Assembly (NCBI GenBank): GCA_004519485.1
Contig: CP038121.1
Coordinates: forward strand, 577,034 to 641,033
Reading direction: 5' to 3'
DNA from: Nannochloropsis oceanica
Taxonomy: Eukaryota; Sar; Eustigmatophyceae; Eustigmatales; Monodopsidaceae
Length of the DNA stretch: 64,000 bases
Position 1 is the first letter of the stretch; each line of letters opens with the position of its first letter. A program made the position numbers and the translations under genes. The notes beneath the pieces were generated by a model. That model saw nothing but the letters and a program-made list of their open reading frames with translations. It did not search any database and was not told where the DNA came from. Positions 52,738 to 64,000 of the stretch are shown in pieces.

Positions 52738-55091
52738 GTCGGTGCTCCTCCCTTCGCGATTCGAAGGCGTTCAAGCATGCTGTCTCGTGCATCCTTCCCT
52801 CCCTCGCGCCCGGTCGTTCTTCGCTTCACCGAAGCGTACATACTGCGGGCCTAGCAGTGTCAGCGTGTGAGTGTCCGAGAGACCTCGCAAGGAAGATAAA
52901 ATGACACGCAGAAAGCACGGGAGGCTGGCTTCTGAGCCGTCCTGACATCGATGCAGCAGCTGTCTGAATCCCGCAGCTTTCATGCACCGGCACTAGGGCC
53001 AACGGCTTTTTATGAAGGACTTGTACTGGTGTCCATTTATGTGTGCGTGAGTGAATGTGTGCATGCACGTGTGTATGCAAAGAGGGGGGAAGAAGGGACA
53101 CGAAAGAAGGACAGGCGGCAGCAGAGACGTAAGGGCAAGCAGATGAATGGGACCTAAGGAGGGGGGTTTGAAAAGCTTGCAAAGGAATGAGTGCCCGTTT
53201 CAAACGAATCACCAAATTTATCCAGATAGATAGAACGTCAAAAATGTTGTGCACTTCTAACAGATGGTGGTGGTGGCGGCACAAGAAGGCGAACTAGGGA
53301 TGTTTTTTTTGAATTCCAAACTCGGCGCCTCTCGGCTTCTCTCTGCTCTTTTGACTCTTCCATGCGAATGAATGCGTATGAATCCTCATGCCTGCATGAT
53401 TTAGATAAATCCAAAACACAGGGTTGAGTGAGATGGACCCGAAAATGTGCCTTTCCACATGCTGTACAATGACCCTGAAATTTTTGCCTCGCTTGGGAGT
53501 CGCATTCCCATGCAGTTAAATGAGGGCATTTTATGTGCCCGGCTCCCCGGCTTGCCTCGTCCTCGCTGTTGGCGTGTCGGCGATGCCAGCACCACGCATC
53601 ACTAACGCAGCCACGGACGGTGCAGATCCTGGTAAATGGCACACGCACAAGTTTAACAGTCTTGCAATTTCCGACATTTTGTTTCTCTTGTGTCCAAGAT
53701 GAAAAAAATGTTCGTGGAGACGATGGGTTCGGCGACATGTAAAATGCCTCCCCCACATCCAGACATTGCTCGACTTGTCACACATCCCTCGCCGATTTCC
53801 CACGATTCAAATGCGAGAGCACGAGAGAGAGCACATTCAGGATAGGACCCTGCACAAAGGGACGGTGCATGCGTGAAAGAGGGGAGTCACCGACAGAAAA
53901 AATTAAATTGGATAGAGGGCAGCAGCCGCAGCTGTACCACCTCCATGATGTCGGGCAAGAAAGGGGAGCGACACCCCTCCCCTCAAGATAGCCCGCCCGC
54001 TCCGGCCATCACTATTACTCTGACCTCCCTTCCCCCCCCCCTCTACCCAACACCCACCACCTGTACAGGTGTCCTCAAGCCAGCTTGAGAGCGAATCACA
54101 GCATCGTGAGGACAGATGAGTGAGAAAAAAGAGTTGAGAAGCGTATGTGCCGCTTTCGTGTGCTTACCGCCAGGTGATCACGCGGGCAATCCGTATGTGG
54201 GATTTGCGATGTGATAAGAAGAGGGTGCACGAGAGTATAGCTGTGTATCCGGGGAAACAGAAAGTCTCGAAAGCATCCTCTCAGGGTTTCACGGGTCGAG
54301 GACAGACCTGAGGAACTGTCCATGACATTTCGCTTCCCCGCATACATAGCTAGAATCTCACGCCCCCGCATGTCTCGCACCTTAAATCCCACAATCGGAT
54401 TGCCCATGCGGGGATCCTGCCGTTCTACTCGCGTGGCGCACCGTGGTCGTGAGGTGCTCGTTGACAGTCGCCGTGATGTTGTGCTTCCGACACACCTTCC
54501 GACACACCTTGAGAACCGCCTAGTGCAATATCTGGAAACAGTGCGTACCTCGGGGCGACAATGCGGCACACCACATCCTAACACCCGGCGCGTGTACAAA
54601 AATCTTGTCCGTGGCGACACTCGAGTATACGACCTTCGGTGTGCCCGAGGATGACAGGGGATACGAACGCTGCTGTAGTTGGCAAGAGAGGACACGAAAT
54701 AACAGATCGGATCGAACGAATGCTGTAGATGGCAAGAGGGGACATGACAGATCGGATCGAATGAATCCTCTAAACTTGCACTTGTGTGCGTCGTTGGTCA
54801 AGCAATATTTGGACCAAATCGAATGGAGGTGATTGCACATTCAAAAAATGTGTCACAAAGAATCAGCACACCGATGTGACAGCGACACCGACGCCCACAC
54901 CGCCAATCATGACTCTTTGTGATTCTTTTGCCTTCTTCCTTTCCTTTTGTATAACCCGACCTGCACGCTCCCTCTCCCTCCCTCCCCCCCTCCCTTCCTC
55001 CCTCCTCTTGAAATACAATTATTCTCCATACACAGCAAAATTGACCCTCCCTTCCTCCCTGCCTCCCTCCCTCCCTCCCTTCCTCCCTCCC
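52738..55091. other. Repeat or gene-poor region
   Basis: 2.35 kb without a supported gene. 52738-54090 shows only unmatched frames (e.g. 53238-53756 minus, 172 residues) and a gt-rich run near 53040-53080. 54300-54700 is related to the Fanzor-like copies (separate entry). 54900-55091 is the 3' flank of the next gene. Confidence 0.45.
54480..54700 (+). mobile_element. Very decayed relative of the Fanzor-like element
   Basis: Around 54550-54640 the text cggggcgacaatgcggcac, then tgtacaaaaa and tgtccgtggcgac follows the same order and spacing as the RDGN-ARN tail at 43690-43780 (cgggacggcaatggggcac, tatacagaag, ggtccgtggag). Frames are disrupted. Homology is likely but weak by eye. Confidence 0.35.
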
Positions 55092-58000
55092 TCACACAAG
55101 GGAGAGGCAGCCCATATAGGCGCTGTCCGCCGCCGGCAGCCGTACCATCCACACCCGCACTAGCCGGTCTCGAGCAAGCCCTCCTTCTCGCTCTCTCTCC
55201 CGCCCTCCCTCCTCGGTGGGAGAATAGGAGGGGGGAGGAGGGAAGGGGAGGGGGGAGGAGACGACGACGGGCGAGGGGCTGGGGCTGGCTCTGAGGGAGG
55301 GCGGGAGGGAGGGTGGGAGGGAGAGAAGAAATTTGTGTGGGCGGATCAGCGGGCGGTGCGGCGGATGGAGAGAGGGAGGGGGAAGGAGGGAGGGAGAGAG
55401 AGCAACCACGTACCGATCTGCGCTCTCTCGCAACCGCGCCTCCCAGCCTTTCTCCCAATCGACTTCCCTCCCTCCCTCCCTCCCTCCTTCCCTTCCTTCG
55501 TAGTGATGTTGGGGGAGTATGAGGAGGAGAAGGAGGGCGAGGAGGGCCTCGAGGGTAAGCCCTTCCATCTCTCGCATCGGCCGTTGAGTCAGGACCTGGG
55601 AGAGGGAGGAAGGGAGGGAGGGAGAGAGGGAGGGAGAGAGGAAGGGAGGAAGGGGGAGGAATTGGACGGGGGAGAAAGAGGAAAGTTTTGATGAGGGAGG
55701 GAGGGAGGGGAGGAGGGAGAGTGGGAGATAGAGGTATGCTCAAGGAGCGATATTTCCTGAGAGCAGTCATTTCCTGCCGATGTCGACGCGACGAGGGAGA
55801 GGGGGGGAGGGAGGGAGGGAGGGAGGGAGGGAGGGACGTACCGAGAAGGCCAGGTTCCCCGAGAGCAGTCGCCCGCCCTGGTCGACGAGGAAGAGGGGGA
55901 ACTCGTTACCCAGCTCCCTGAGGGTCCACAGATTTTGCATGAGCGATTGCTCTTGGCAGCTGAGGGAGGGAGGAGGAGGGAAGGGGGGAAAGAGGACTAA
56001 GCCGCATATATCCAGTGCCAGATTCCCCTCACCTCCTTTCTCCCTCCCTCCCTCCCTTCCTTTCCCCCTCCCTTTCTCCCTCCCTTCCTCCCTCCCCGCC
56101 GACCGCATGAGCAACAGCTGACACGCCGCCCCCTCATCGCCCGTCTCCTTCAGCCCCGACAGGGACGTCCGATCCACCCCCTCCTCCCTCCCTTCCTCCC
56201 CCCTTCCCTCGCTCAAGGGGGGGTCCACAACCGCAAGAGCCTCGGGGGCTGGGCGACGGAGGGCCTGCCGCATGTCCTGAGGGAGAAGGGGGGGAAAGGA
56301 GGGGAGGAGGGAGGGAGATAGGAAGGGAAGGGTGGTGAGCGATGGAGGGCGTGAAAGAGAGCTTCTGCATGTTCCGTGGAAGAAAGGGAGGGAGGGAGGA
56401 CGGAAAAGTGAGCAGATGGAACCGAAGGGAGGGGATTGTAAAAAAAAAGAGGAAAAGGAGGGAGGGAGGGAGGGAGGGAAAGGGGGGGGGGAGGTCTACC
56501 TCTGTCAGCTCCGGCACTTTTCGCACGGAGGAACGAACGAGATGGCCAACACGGACGACCTCAGTCCCCGGCCCTCCCTCCTTCCCTCCCTCCCTCCCCC
56601 TTCCTCCTTGCAAGGGAATTGGAGGAGGAAGGGGAGGACGAGTAGGAGGAGGGGGTGAGGTGGAGGAGGAGGGAGGAACGCGGTTCCTGTGTTGGTCGTG
56701 GCGGGATGAATGAGAGTCGCCGTGCTTGGCTCTGCACCCTCCCTCCCTCCCTCCCTCCCTCCCTCCCTCCCTCCCTCCCTCCCTCCCCCGCTTCCTCGCT
56801 CGGTACCTGGCCTCGATGAGCGGGGTGATGAGGAGGGACTGCACGAAGAAGGTGTCGCCTCCTCCCTGGATTAACACGTCCGCGGCCGCGTAGCCGTACC
56901 TGAGGGAGGGAGGGAGGGAGGGAGGGAGGGTGGTGGTTCGTGGGATGGGAAAGAATATGAGATGAATGGAGGGAGGTGGGTATAGAAGGAGGGAAGGAGG
57001 GAAGGAGGAGGGGATGAAGGGCACACGTGTCCTTACCAGGCGACGCTCTCGAGCAGGCTCTTCCAGCACACATACATACACACAGTACGACAAACACTCA
57101 AATCACTAACCCCCACTCCCACACCCCCACACCGCATGTCCTTACCAGCCGACGCTCTCGAGCAGGCTCTTCCAGGAGGTGAGGCCCTCCAGAGGCACGC
57201 CCTTGAAGAAGTCCAAGTCGTTCCTGAGGGAGGGGCGGAGGGAGGAGGGTAAGCAACCTTAGAAAAATGCCCTTTTGGAGTAGTGGCGGTTATGCCAAAG
57301 GGAGGGAGGGAAGGAGGGAGGGCGGGGCACGCACCCTACGATTTCGTGGGCATCCCAGTGGAAGTGGGAAGACCAGGATTTGTTCACGTGGAGGATAGAG
57401 AAAGGCGGGTGCAGGCCTAGCACGGCGCGGGGCTCGGAGGGGGTCAGCTGGAGGGAGGGAGGGAGGGAGGCGTCATTTGGGCGGGCTCGGTGAGTTGAAG
57501 TCGATAGGAGAGGAGGGAGGGAGGGAAGGGGGGGGGGGGGGAGGTACCGTCAGCGCCTCTCGGACAGAGCAAGGAGAGTGGGCGACCATCATGGAGAAGA
57601 GCATGGAAAGATCGTGTCGCTGTCGGGAGAGAAGCTCGGCCTTTTCTCTGTGGAAGGGATGGGGAAAGGGAGGGACGTCAGGAAGGCGTCCAAGGCAGTA
57701 AGTAGCCTCCGAGGGAGGGAGGGAGGGGGGGAGGGAGGGGGGGAGGGGGGCGACTTACTGCGAGTGTTGTGTCCGTTCCCGGTGAAGCTCCGAGTCATAG
57801 TAATTCACCTGCAGCAAGGCGAGGAACGACAAGGCAAGGATGAGAAACATGGCACAGCAGATAGACAAGAACGAGAAACACCATCGCTCACCCTCCCTCC
57901 CTTCCTCCCTCCCTCCCTACCTGGAGCTGCAAGGACGTGTTCTGGACCCGAGCGGCCGACAGGGCCTCCTTCATAGAGCGGAGGAGCTGTTCATTGGCCC

Positions 58001-60253
58001 CTCCATGGGAAGCCTGAGGGAGGGAGGGAGGGAGGGAGGGAGGGAGGGAAGGGGAATTGTGAGTCGACGTGCTGCGCCTAGCCGATCACGTCTCCCTCCC
58101 TCCTTCCTTCCTTCCCTCCTTCCTCACCTGCACTGCCTTCTGCTGTGCCGCGGCCAGGGCCCGGGCCTGCCTCTCGGCCTCCAGCGCTTTCTCCTGGTGG
58201 TACGTAAAACACCACAACATCAATACATAGTGAGTCCTTTTCGCCCTCCTTCCCTCCCCCCTTTCCTCCCTCCCTCCCTCCCTCCCTCCCTCCCTCCGAA
58301 CCTGCATCTGTCGCCGCAATGCCTGCACTTGCCCTTGGGCCTCCGCCAGCTGGGCTTGCTCCTCCTGAGGGAGGGAGGGAGGAAGGGAGGGAGAGGGGGC
58401 TCCCTCCTCCCTCCCTCCTGGCTGGGCGCCTCTCTGGCCGCCAATCGGGCCCTTTCCTTGCCTCCCCTTCCCCTTTCGTTTCCTTCTCTTCTTCCTCCTC
58501 TTCCTCCGCTCCTTCCTCTCCTCCTCCTCCTCCTCCTCCTCCATGTCCTCCCTGCTCAAGCGGCAAGAGGGCACCTGCTCCCGGGCTGGGAGGGAGAGAG
58601 AGAGGGAGGGGGGGAGGGTGGGAGCGGTTCCTTGTTGAATGGATTTGCTAACTTCCAGCTGTCTCGTCTTGTTCTACCCCCCTCCCTCCTTTCCCTCCCT
58701 CCCTCCTTTCCCCCCCTCCCTCCCTTCCCTCCCTTCCTCCCCCCTTCCTCTTCCCCCCTCCTCACCTTTCCTCGGCCTGAGCCAGGCGCTAAGGCCGAAT
58801 CGGTCTCTGTGCTGGTACGTCATCCAACCTACAAAGGAGGGAGGGAGGGAGGGAGGGAGGGAGGGAGGGAGGGGTAGAGTGAGAGGCTGGCAGACCGGGC
58901 GCATGACTCGTCCCCTCTCCTCCCTTCCCGCCCTCCCTCCCTCCCTCCCTCCCTCCCTCCTTGCCTGATTCTCGGTGCCTCTCCAGCTTGTCCTCTTGAT
59001 CGAAACGGGAGGAGAGCAGCTGAATCAGAGGGAGGGAGGGAAGGCGGGAGGGAGGGAGGGCACAAAAGCAGAGATCGATGAGTGAGGTAGTATTCATAGT
59101 TTAACACAAATCAGCCTCCCCCCCGATCTCCCCCCTCCCTCCCTCCCTCCCTCCCTCCCACACGCCCATGGACGTGGATATCACTGACCCACCCCTCCCT
59201 CCCTCCCTTCCTCCCTCCTTACATTCAGCGCCCCTAGGGACAAGACCACTACCACTCCATAAGCTGCCATGCCCATCACCATGGACAGGATAGGTGCCCC
59301 TCCCTCCCTCGCTCCATCCCCCCCTCCCTCAGCCTTGGGCGAGGAGGAAGCGAGGGAGGAGGAGGAGGAGGAAGGGGAGGAGGACGAGGACTGCCAGAAG
59401 GTGGCGAGTAGACCGAGGAGGGTGAGGAAGGCAAGGGGGAGGAGGTCCTGAGGGAAGGAGGGAGGGAGGGAAGGGAGCCGATAAAGTGGTGAGTCCCTGT
59501 AGGCATCATGGCATTCCTCTGGTGGTCTCCCTCCCTCCCTCCCTCCCTCCCTCCCTCAGGACCTCCTCCCTCCCTCCCACCTCCCCCCCTCCCTTTCTCC
59601 CTCCCTTCCTCCCTCCCTCCCTTCCTCACCGTAGATGAAGGCAGGGCGATCCATTTGTTCTTCGAGTCTTGGCTCCTGGTCGACGACGCCCCGCGGGAGA
59701 AAGAGGATGGGAGGGAGGAGGAGGAGGAGGAGGAGGAGGAAGAGGAGGAGGAGGAGGAGGAGGAGAGGGAAGACAAGGAGGCATCGTCCTGCTCGCCCTC
59801 CCTCCCTCCTTCCCTCCCTTTCTCCCTTCGTCGGTGAGGGCGGCGCCTCCTTCCACGCCCCATCCCTGCCTCCCTCCTCCTCGTGCTCTCCATCTCCCCT
59901 GTCTCAGGCCACCTGGCAACATGCCCTGCTGCCCCCTCTCCCTCCTCACCTCTCCCCTCCATCTCTCTCTCCTCCTCGCTCTCCTCCTCCTCGTTCACAT
60001 CCTCCTTCCCTTTCTCCCTGTCCCCCTCCTCCTCCTCCTCCTCCTCCCGCTCGTCGTCGCCATCCCGCCCTTCCCCCTCTCCTGCGTCAGCTGTCGGTGA
60101 AGACTTCCTCCTCCAGCGGCTACCATGACCCATTGCATCAGTAGGGGTTGACGTGCAGAGAGGAGGGTCCGACCCTCCCTCGCCCTCCTCCTTTCCCTCC
60201 CTCCCCATCCAAGTCTCCAACAAAGCTGTAGATGACGGCAGGGGTCGCGTCCG

Positions 60254-60294
<41 letters not shown>

Positions 60295-60691
60295 TCCTCC
60301 TCCTTCGGCTTCTGCTTCTGGTGCCATTACCATTGCCAGATAGTGATGTTGGTGAGTTTGAGGGCAAGGGAGGCCTGGTGAGGGAGATAGAGAGGGGTTG
60401 GGATGAAGAAGGGCTTAGCCCACCTCCTCCTTCTTCTCCTCCTCCTTCTTCTCCTCTTCTTCTTCTTCCTTCCTCTTCTCCCCGTCCAGTACCTCCCCCT
60501 CTTTCCCCTCCTCCTCCTCTTTCCCCATGCTTCAGGATCTGTCCTCCTTCCTCCCGCCGCCTTGCTCTACCCCTCGTGTGGCTGCTGCCCTCCGCTCGGG
60601 CAGCCTCAGCTTTGCTACCGCTACTTGCTGCTTTCATCGTCGTCGTCGCGGTCGTCCGTGATACTGGTGGCGGCGCAGCGAGCTCATCCAT
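55092..60691 (-). CDS. Two-TM protein with coiled coil and PAS-like domain
   Basis: About 18 exons: 60691-59630, 59447-59223, 59019-58965, 58828-58766, 58585-58575, 58364-58302, 58193-58128, 58013-57921, 57808-57759, 57647-57548, 57447-57335, 57223-57146, 56899-56807, one ending 56500 with unclear start, 56276-56104, 55959-55842, 55595-55414, 55290-55092; about 945 residues. The first 350 residues are Ser/Arg/Glu-rich. Two TM helices follow (LLPLAFLTLLGLLATFW and MAAYGVVVVLSLGAL), then a coiled coil (EQAQLAEAQGQVQALRRQ, EKALEAERQARALAAAQQ). Residues about 600-690 look like a PAS fold: FSILHVNKSW, then FHWDAHEIVGNDLDFFKG and DTFFVQSLLITPLIEA. A second related stretch (FPLFLVDQGGRLLSGN) follows. 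Exon 3 ends in a GC donor and exon 5 has 11 nt. It could be a membrane-bound sensor; ligand unknown. Confidence 0.65.
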
Positions 60692-61476
60692 CCTCCTGAT
60701 CCTTGGATGCTTCTTCCTCGCTCGAGTTGTGGTGTCACTATTACAAGAGGTTCCAGCAGCAGCAGCTGCGGCAGCAGGAGGAAGGGGGCAGGAGGCTAGG
60801 TGAGCGCAGTACTACTTGGAAAAGAACAAAAAAAAAAGCCCCAGCGGCATGTACGAGAGCGCCGATCTCCGCTATGGGAGTGTCTACCTGTGATGCTGGT
60901 GGGGTGATGGGCTTGATTCAGTAGGTAGCTGATCTCTCTCGCTAGGTGCCAGCGGTGCGGGGCTGCCCCGTGACACAAACCTCGCCCCTTTATCTCCAAC
61001 TTGAAATTCCACAGCGGATTCGTGCCTCCCCTCCCCTGATACGTGATAAGCGAGAGCAGCCTGCTGCCGACTGGCATTCACAGTAAAACACTTTATACAC
61101 AACACAGAAAAGACACGCGCAGCCACTGCTGCACACGGCACTCGGACACCAGCAGCTACACTTCGAGGCCCCAGACCAGCTGCCTTCCAGGCTGCTCTTC
61201 TTGTCCTCGGTGATAGCCTCCTCGCTCCCGTACTTGACCCTTGTCAACTCCTCCATGCTATCCATCCTGAATTGTATTTCCCTTCTCGCCCTTGTCTTCG
61301 TCCTCTACTCAGCCTCTCTCGTCTCTGTAGATAGTGTCAGTAGCAACAAAGCCAAGCATCCTTCTTTTCTTCCCTGCCGTCCTTCCCTCCCTCCGGCCAA
61401 CCCATACCTCGCTGTACCCAGCAGAGCACGAGGGCGTTCTAGAAAGAGCAGTCGGAAAAGCAGCAGCAGCAGCGTC
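60692..61476. promoter_or_regulatory. Divergent promoter region
   Basis: 785 bp between the PAS-like gene start and the preferred hydrolase start. The part 61201-61476 is open in the hydrolase frame and would encode an N-terminal hydrophobic segment if translation began at 61201 or 61255. No core promoter element is convincing. Confidence 0.35.
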
Positions 61477-63445
61477 ATGGTAGTACAAGCACCTATCTCC
61501 ACGCCTGGGTAGGCACTTTCACTCGAGAGACCTGCAGCCATCCATTGCCCCGCCCTCCGTCCCTCCCTCTTCCTCAAAATACCCCCCAACCATCTCCTCA
61601 CCTTTCCGCCCTTCCTCTATCCCTCCCTCCATCCCTACTCTAGCGCTCATTCTCTCACACTTGTCAACTCCAAGACCGGAAACAAAGTTGCAGGCATCCT
61701 TTCTGTCAAGGTGAGGGAGGGAGGGAGGGAGGGAGGGAGGGAGGGAGGGGGATGAGGGGGAGAAATGAAAGCTATGGAGAGGTGAACGCGAGGAAAAGAA
61801 AAGTCAGATTACAATGAAGAGAAACTCAGGCGTGCCGTGCTTTCTTGTTATTTCCCCATCCATCACACTACACTCTCCGTCTTCCTTCCCTCTCTCCCTC
61901 CCTCCCTCCCTCCCTCACCCAGGACCCTGCTTCCTCCTCCCTCTGTGTAATCTGCCATGGTCTCTGCAGCTCCAAGGAGACAGGCATCATCCGCACCCTA
62001 GGCGAGGATTTAGACTTCAATACCCACCGGTACGCCAGTCCAGTCCCTCCTATTTCCCTCCTTCGTCCTCGTTCGCCTTCTGGTGCTTCCCTTTCACGTC
62101 CTCTCCTTCCTTCCCCCTATCCCTCCCTCCCTCCTCACCCTCCCTCCCTTCCTCTCAGATTTGATTTCGCCGGCAATGGAGACAGCGAAGGTGACTTCCG
62201 CTACACGGGCTATGACCAAGAGGTGGAGGACCTGCGGGCTGTGGTGGAGGTGAGCCCTCCCTCCCTCCCTCCCTCCCTCCCTTCCCTCCCCTCCCTCCCT
62301 CTCCTGACCACTCTGAAGGACTCAAACATGCGCCATTCCCTCTTTTCCTCCCTCCCTTCCTTCCCCAGGGCCTGCGCTCGCGAGGGTGGAACGTAGCTTG
62401 TATCCTGGGCCACTCGAAGGGGGCGCATGCCGTCCTCCGTTACTCCAGCACCTACGGCGACGTTCCCAAGGTAGGACGAAACTACCCTCCCTCCCTCCAT
62501 CCCTCCTTCCCCTTCCTCCCTCCCCCTCCTCCCCCCCCCTCCTCCCCCCAGGTCTTCTCTCTGGCGGCGCGCTTCGACTTTAGCCAACAGCCGGCCAGCC
62601 GTTTCACGCCCGAGCAGCTGCAGGCTATGGAGAAGGACGGGTGCGAAGGATGATGGGGGGGGAAGGGAAGGAGGGAGGGAATGAAGTCTCCCCTGTTCGA
62701 GCCAGTATTAAGTCTGCCCTTGTCACTCCTGCCATCTGCTTGTCTGTCGTTCTACACGGAGAGACAGACAAAAAGCGGTTTCCTCCCTGTGCCCGTCTCG
62801 TATTCACTCCCTCTCGCCCTCCCCTCCCTCCCTCCCTCCTTTCCTGCCTCCGTAGCTTCTTCCTGTGGAATGTCCGAGGGAGGGACTATAAAGTCACCAA
62901 AGAAGACTTCAAGGAGCGAGACAGCGTGAGTATTGGAGGGAGGGAGGGAAGGCAGGGGGAGGGAGGGGAAGTCAGTGAAACGGAAGCGAGAAGTGGGGGG
63001 AATGAAATTCAGGTCGAGGAGAATACCACAACGACTGTAACAAATTCACTCATCTTCCCCCTCCCTGCCTCTCTCCCTCCCTTCCTCCTTGGCGTAGGTG
63101 GACATGGTTCCCCTCCTCGAGAGAGTGAAGACCACGCACCCGTCTGTCCCTCCCTTCCTCCTCCTCGCCCACGGAGAAGCAGACGAGACAATCCCTGTCA
63201 AGGACGTCGACTCCATCGCCGCAATCCTGGGTCCAAGGTGAGCCCTCCCTCCCTGCCCCCCCTCTCATTCCCTCCCTCATCCTTCTCTGAATCAATCCTT
63301 TACTGCCTCACTCCCTCCCTCTCCCCCTCTCCCCCTCAGTTTCTGCCGCGTGGTCCGTATCCCCGGGGCCGACCACTTTTACCGGCGGCCGGAAGACGCC
63401 CAGGCTGTCGTTCAAGCCGCCTCCCGCTTCTTGAAAGAGGGGTAG
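61477..63445 (+). CDS. Alpha/beta hydrolase
   Basis: Serine hydrolase of the alpha/beta fold, small esterase/lipase-like. Exons 61477-61508, 61644-61710, 61923-62029, 62159-62249, 62369-62470, 62552-62640, 62856-62925, 63098-63237 and 63340-63445 are in phase; 267 residues. The oxyanion region is CHGLCSSK, followed by FDFAGNGDSEG. The nucleophile elbow is GHSKG with Ser115, the acid is Asp215 in HGEADETIP and the base is His245 in ADHFY, so the triad is complete. The start is uncertain: in-frame ATGs at 61201 and 61255 would add a hydrophobic signal-like segment (ISLLALVFVLYSASLVSV). From 61477 the length fits the family. The substrate cannot be told. Confidence 0.87.
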
Positions 63446-64000
63446 AAGGAGGGGTGGAGACTCGTGTGGAGGAGATGTAATAGAAAATAAAGAGTAATGG
63501 GGCAAGAGTCGTTGTTGTTCTTGGACGTCTGTCCATGCTTTGATTTCAAGCCGTCTTTGCCGGTAACCTGATTCACTCCTCTGTTGCCACGGTCTATCGC
63601 CTGTTCACCCTCCCCCTTTCGCTCTCAAGCCCATCTCGCAGGCCCCCTGCTGTACCCGCCTCCACTGCTCCGAGGTCGTAAACCGTGAGTCCTATGCATA
63701 CACATTTCGTTTCCGGCCCCAAGGATGTGACGGCTTCGTTTTGGGGTAGCGCAAAGTCTTCGGGAACGCAACAACGGCGTTCGGCACGCAACCGCACGCA
63801 ACGCCCCAACGCCCGGGGGAAGGGAGCAGATGACGCGCCTCGCCGATAAAGGACATGACTGCACTCAAGACAAAATCGTCTCAACGAGTCAGAGATGTCC
63901 TCATTCATGCCGTGCAAGGCGTGGTTCCTGGCAACGTGCGTGCAAAGAGGCGGCGTCGAGATGTAGGGCATAAAAATCAGAGCTCTGTGTCGGTCGCTGT
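63446..64000. other. Right-edge region without a supported gene
   Basis: Contains the 3' UTR of the hydrolase (aataaagagtaat at about 63486-63498 could be a polyadenylation signal). A minus-strand frame at 63594-63971 has no recognisable motif. Confidence 0.4.

Noticed and set aside
53238-53756. 172-residue minus-strand frame with two Cys pairs
   Set aside because: No family resemblance, no splice partners, and equally long chance frames occur on the other strand.
63594-63971. 125-residue minus-strand frame at the right edge
   Set aside because: No recognisable motif, and codon and residue use are unlike the supported genes.

Overview
The window is nuclear DNA of an intron-rich eukaryote, most likely a photosynthetic stramenopile (an alga of the ochrophyte lineage; a eustigmatophyte relative is plausible but not proven). 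Three observations support this. Two proteins (a PPR protein and a PSB33-like Rieske-fold protein) begin with a signal peptide followed by an A-F junction, as in plastid-targeted proteins of secondary-plastid algae. PSB33 homologues occur in photosynthetic eukaryotes. Every recognisable gene is split by spliceosomal introns whose ends are filled with (GGGA)n and (CCCT)n tracts. All exon coordinates were built by hand from splice sites, reading-phase continuity and family resemblance. Most chains keep phase at every junction; the doubtful junctions are named in the entries.

Left part (1-22 kb): a Rab2-like GTPase (+), a secreted or membrane protein with a chalcone-isomerase-like domain (-), a mitochondrial 2-oxoglutarate/malate-type carrier (+), a cytochrome b561 (+), an unknown low-complexity protein (-) and, divergent from it, a Trf4/5-type non-canonical poly(A) polymerase with 12 exons (+).

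Middle (22-32 kb): a Ser/Glu-rich unknown protein (-), then about 3.4 kb of repeats and decayed genes. These include an element with terminal inverted repeats of about 180 bp, a broken unknown gene, and a duplicate of the 5' end of the neighbouring gene. A plastid-targeted PPR protein (+) follows.

Oxalate region (32-39 kb): oxalyl-CoA decarboxylase (-, 19 exons) lies just downstream of the 3' part of an oxalate-CoA ligase (-). Together they would convert oxalate to formyl-CoA and CO2. The ligase runs into a 100-N assembly gap, and a coiled-coil gene emerges on the + strand from the other side of that gap.

Right part (40-64 kb): a PSB33-like Rieske-fold protein (-), remnants of a Fanzor/TnpB-like transposon, a TMEM184/OST-alpha membrane protein (+), an ankyrin-repeat protein (-), another transposon-like stretch, a large two-TM PAS-like protein (-) and, divergent from it, an alpha/beta hydrolase with a clear Ser-Asp-His triad (+).

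The most unusual signals are structural: introns whose 5' (GGGA)n and 3' (CCCT)n tracts could base-pair with each other; many short duplications of exon ends inside the neighbouring intron; first-exon or promoter segments present as second copies beside transposon debris; and the adjacent oxalate-degradation genes, which could also be joined in frame by a splice across the gene boundary.
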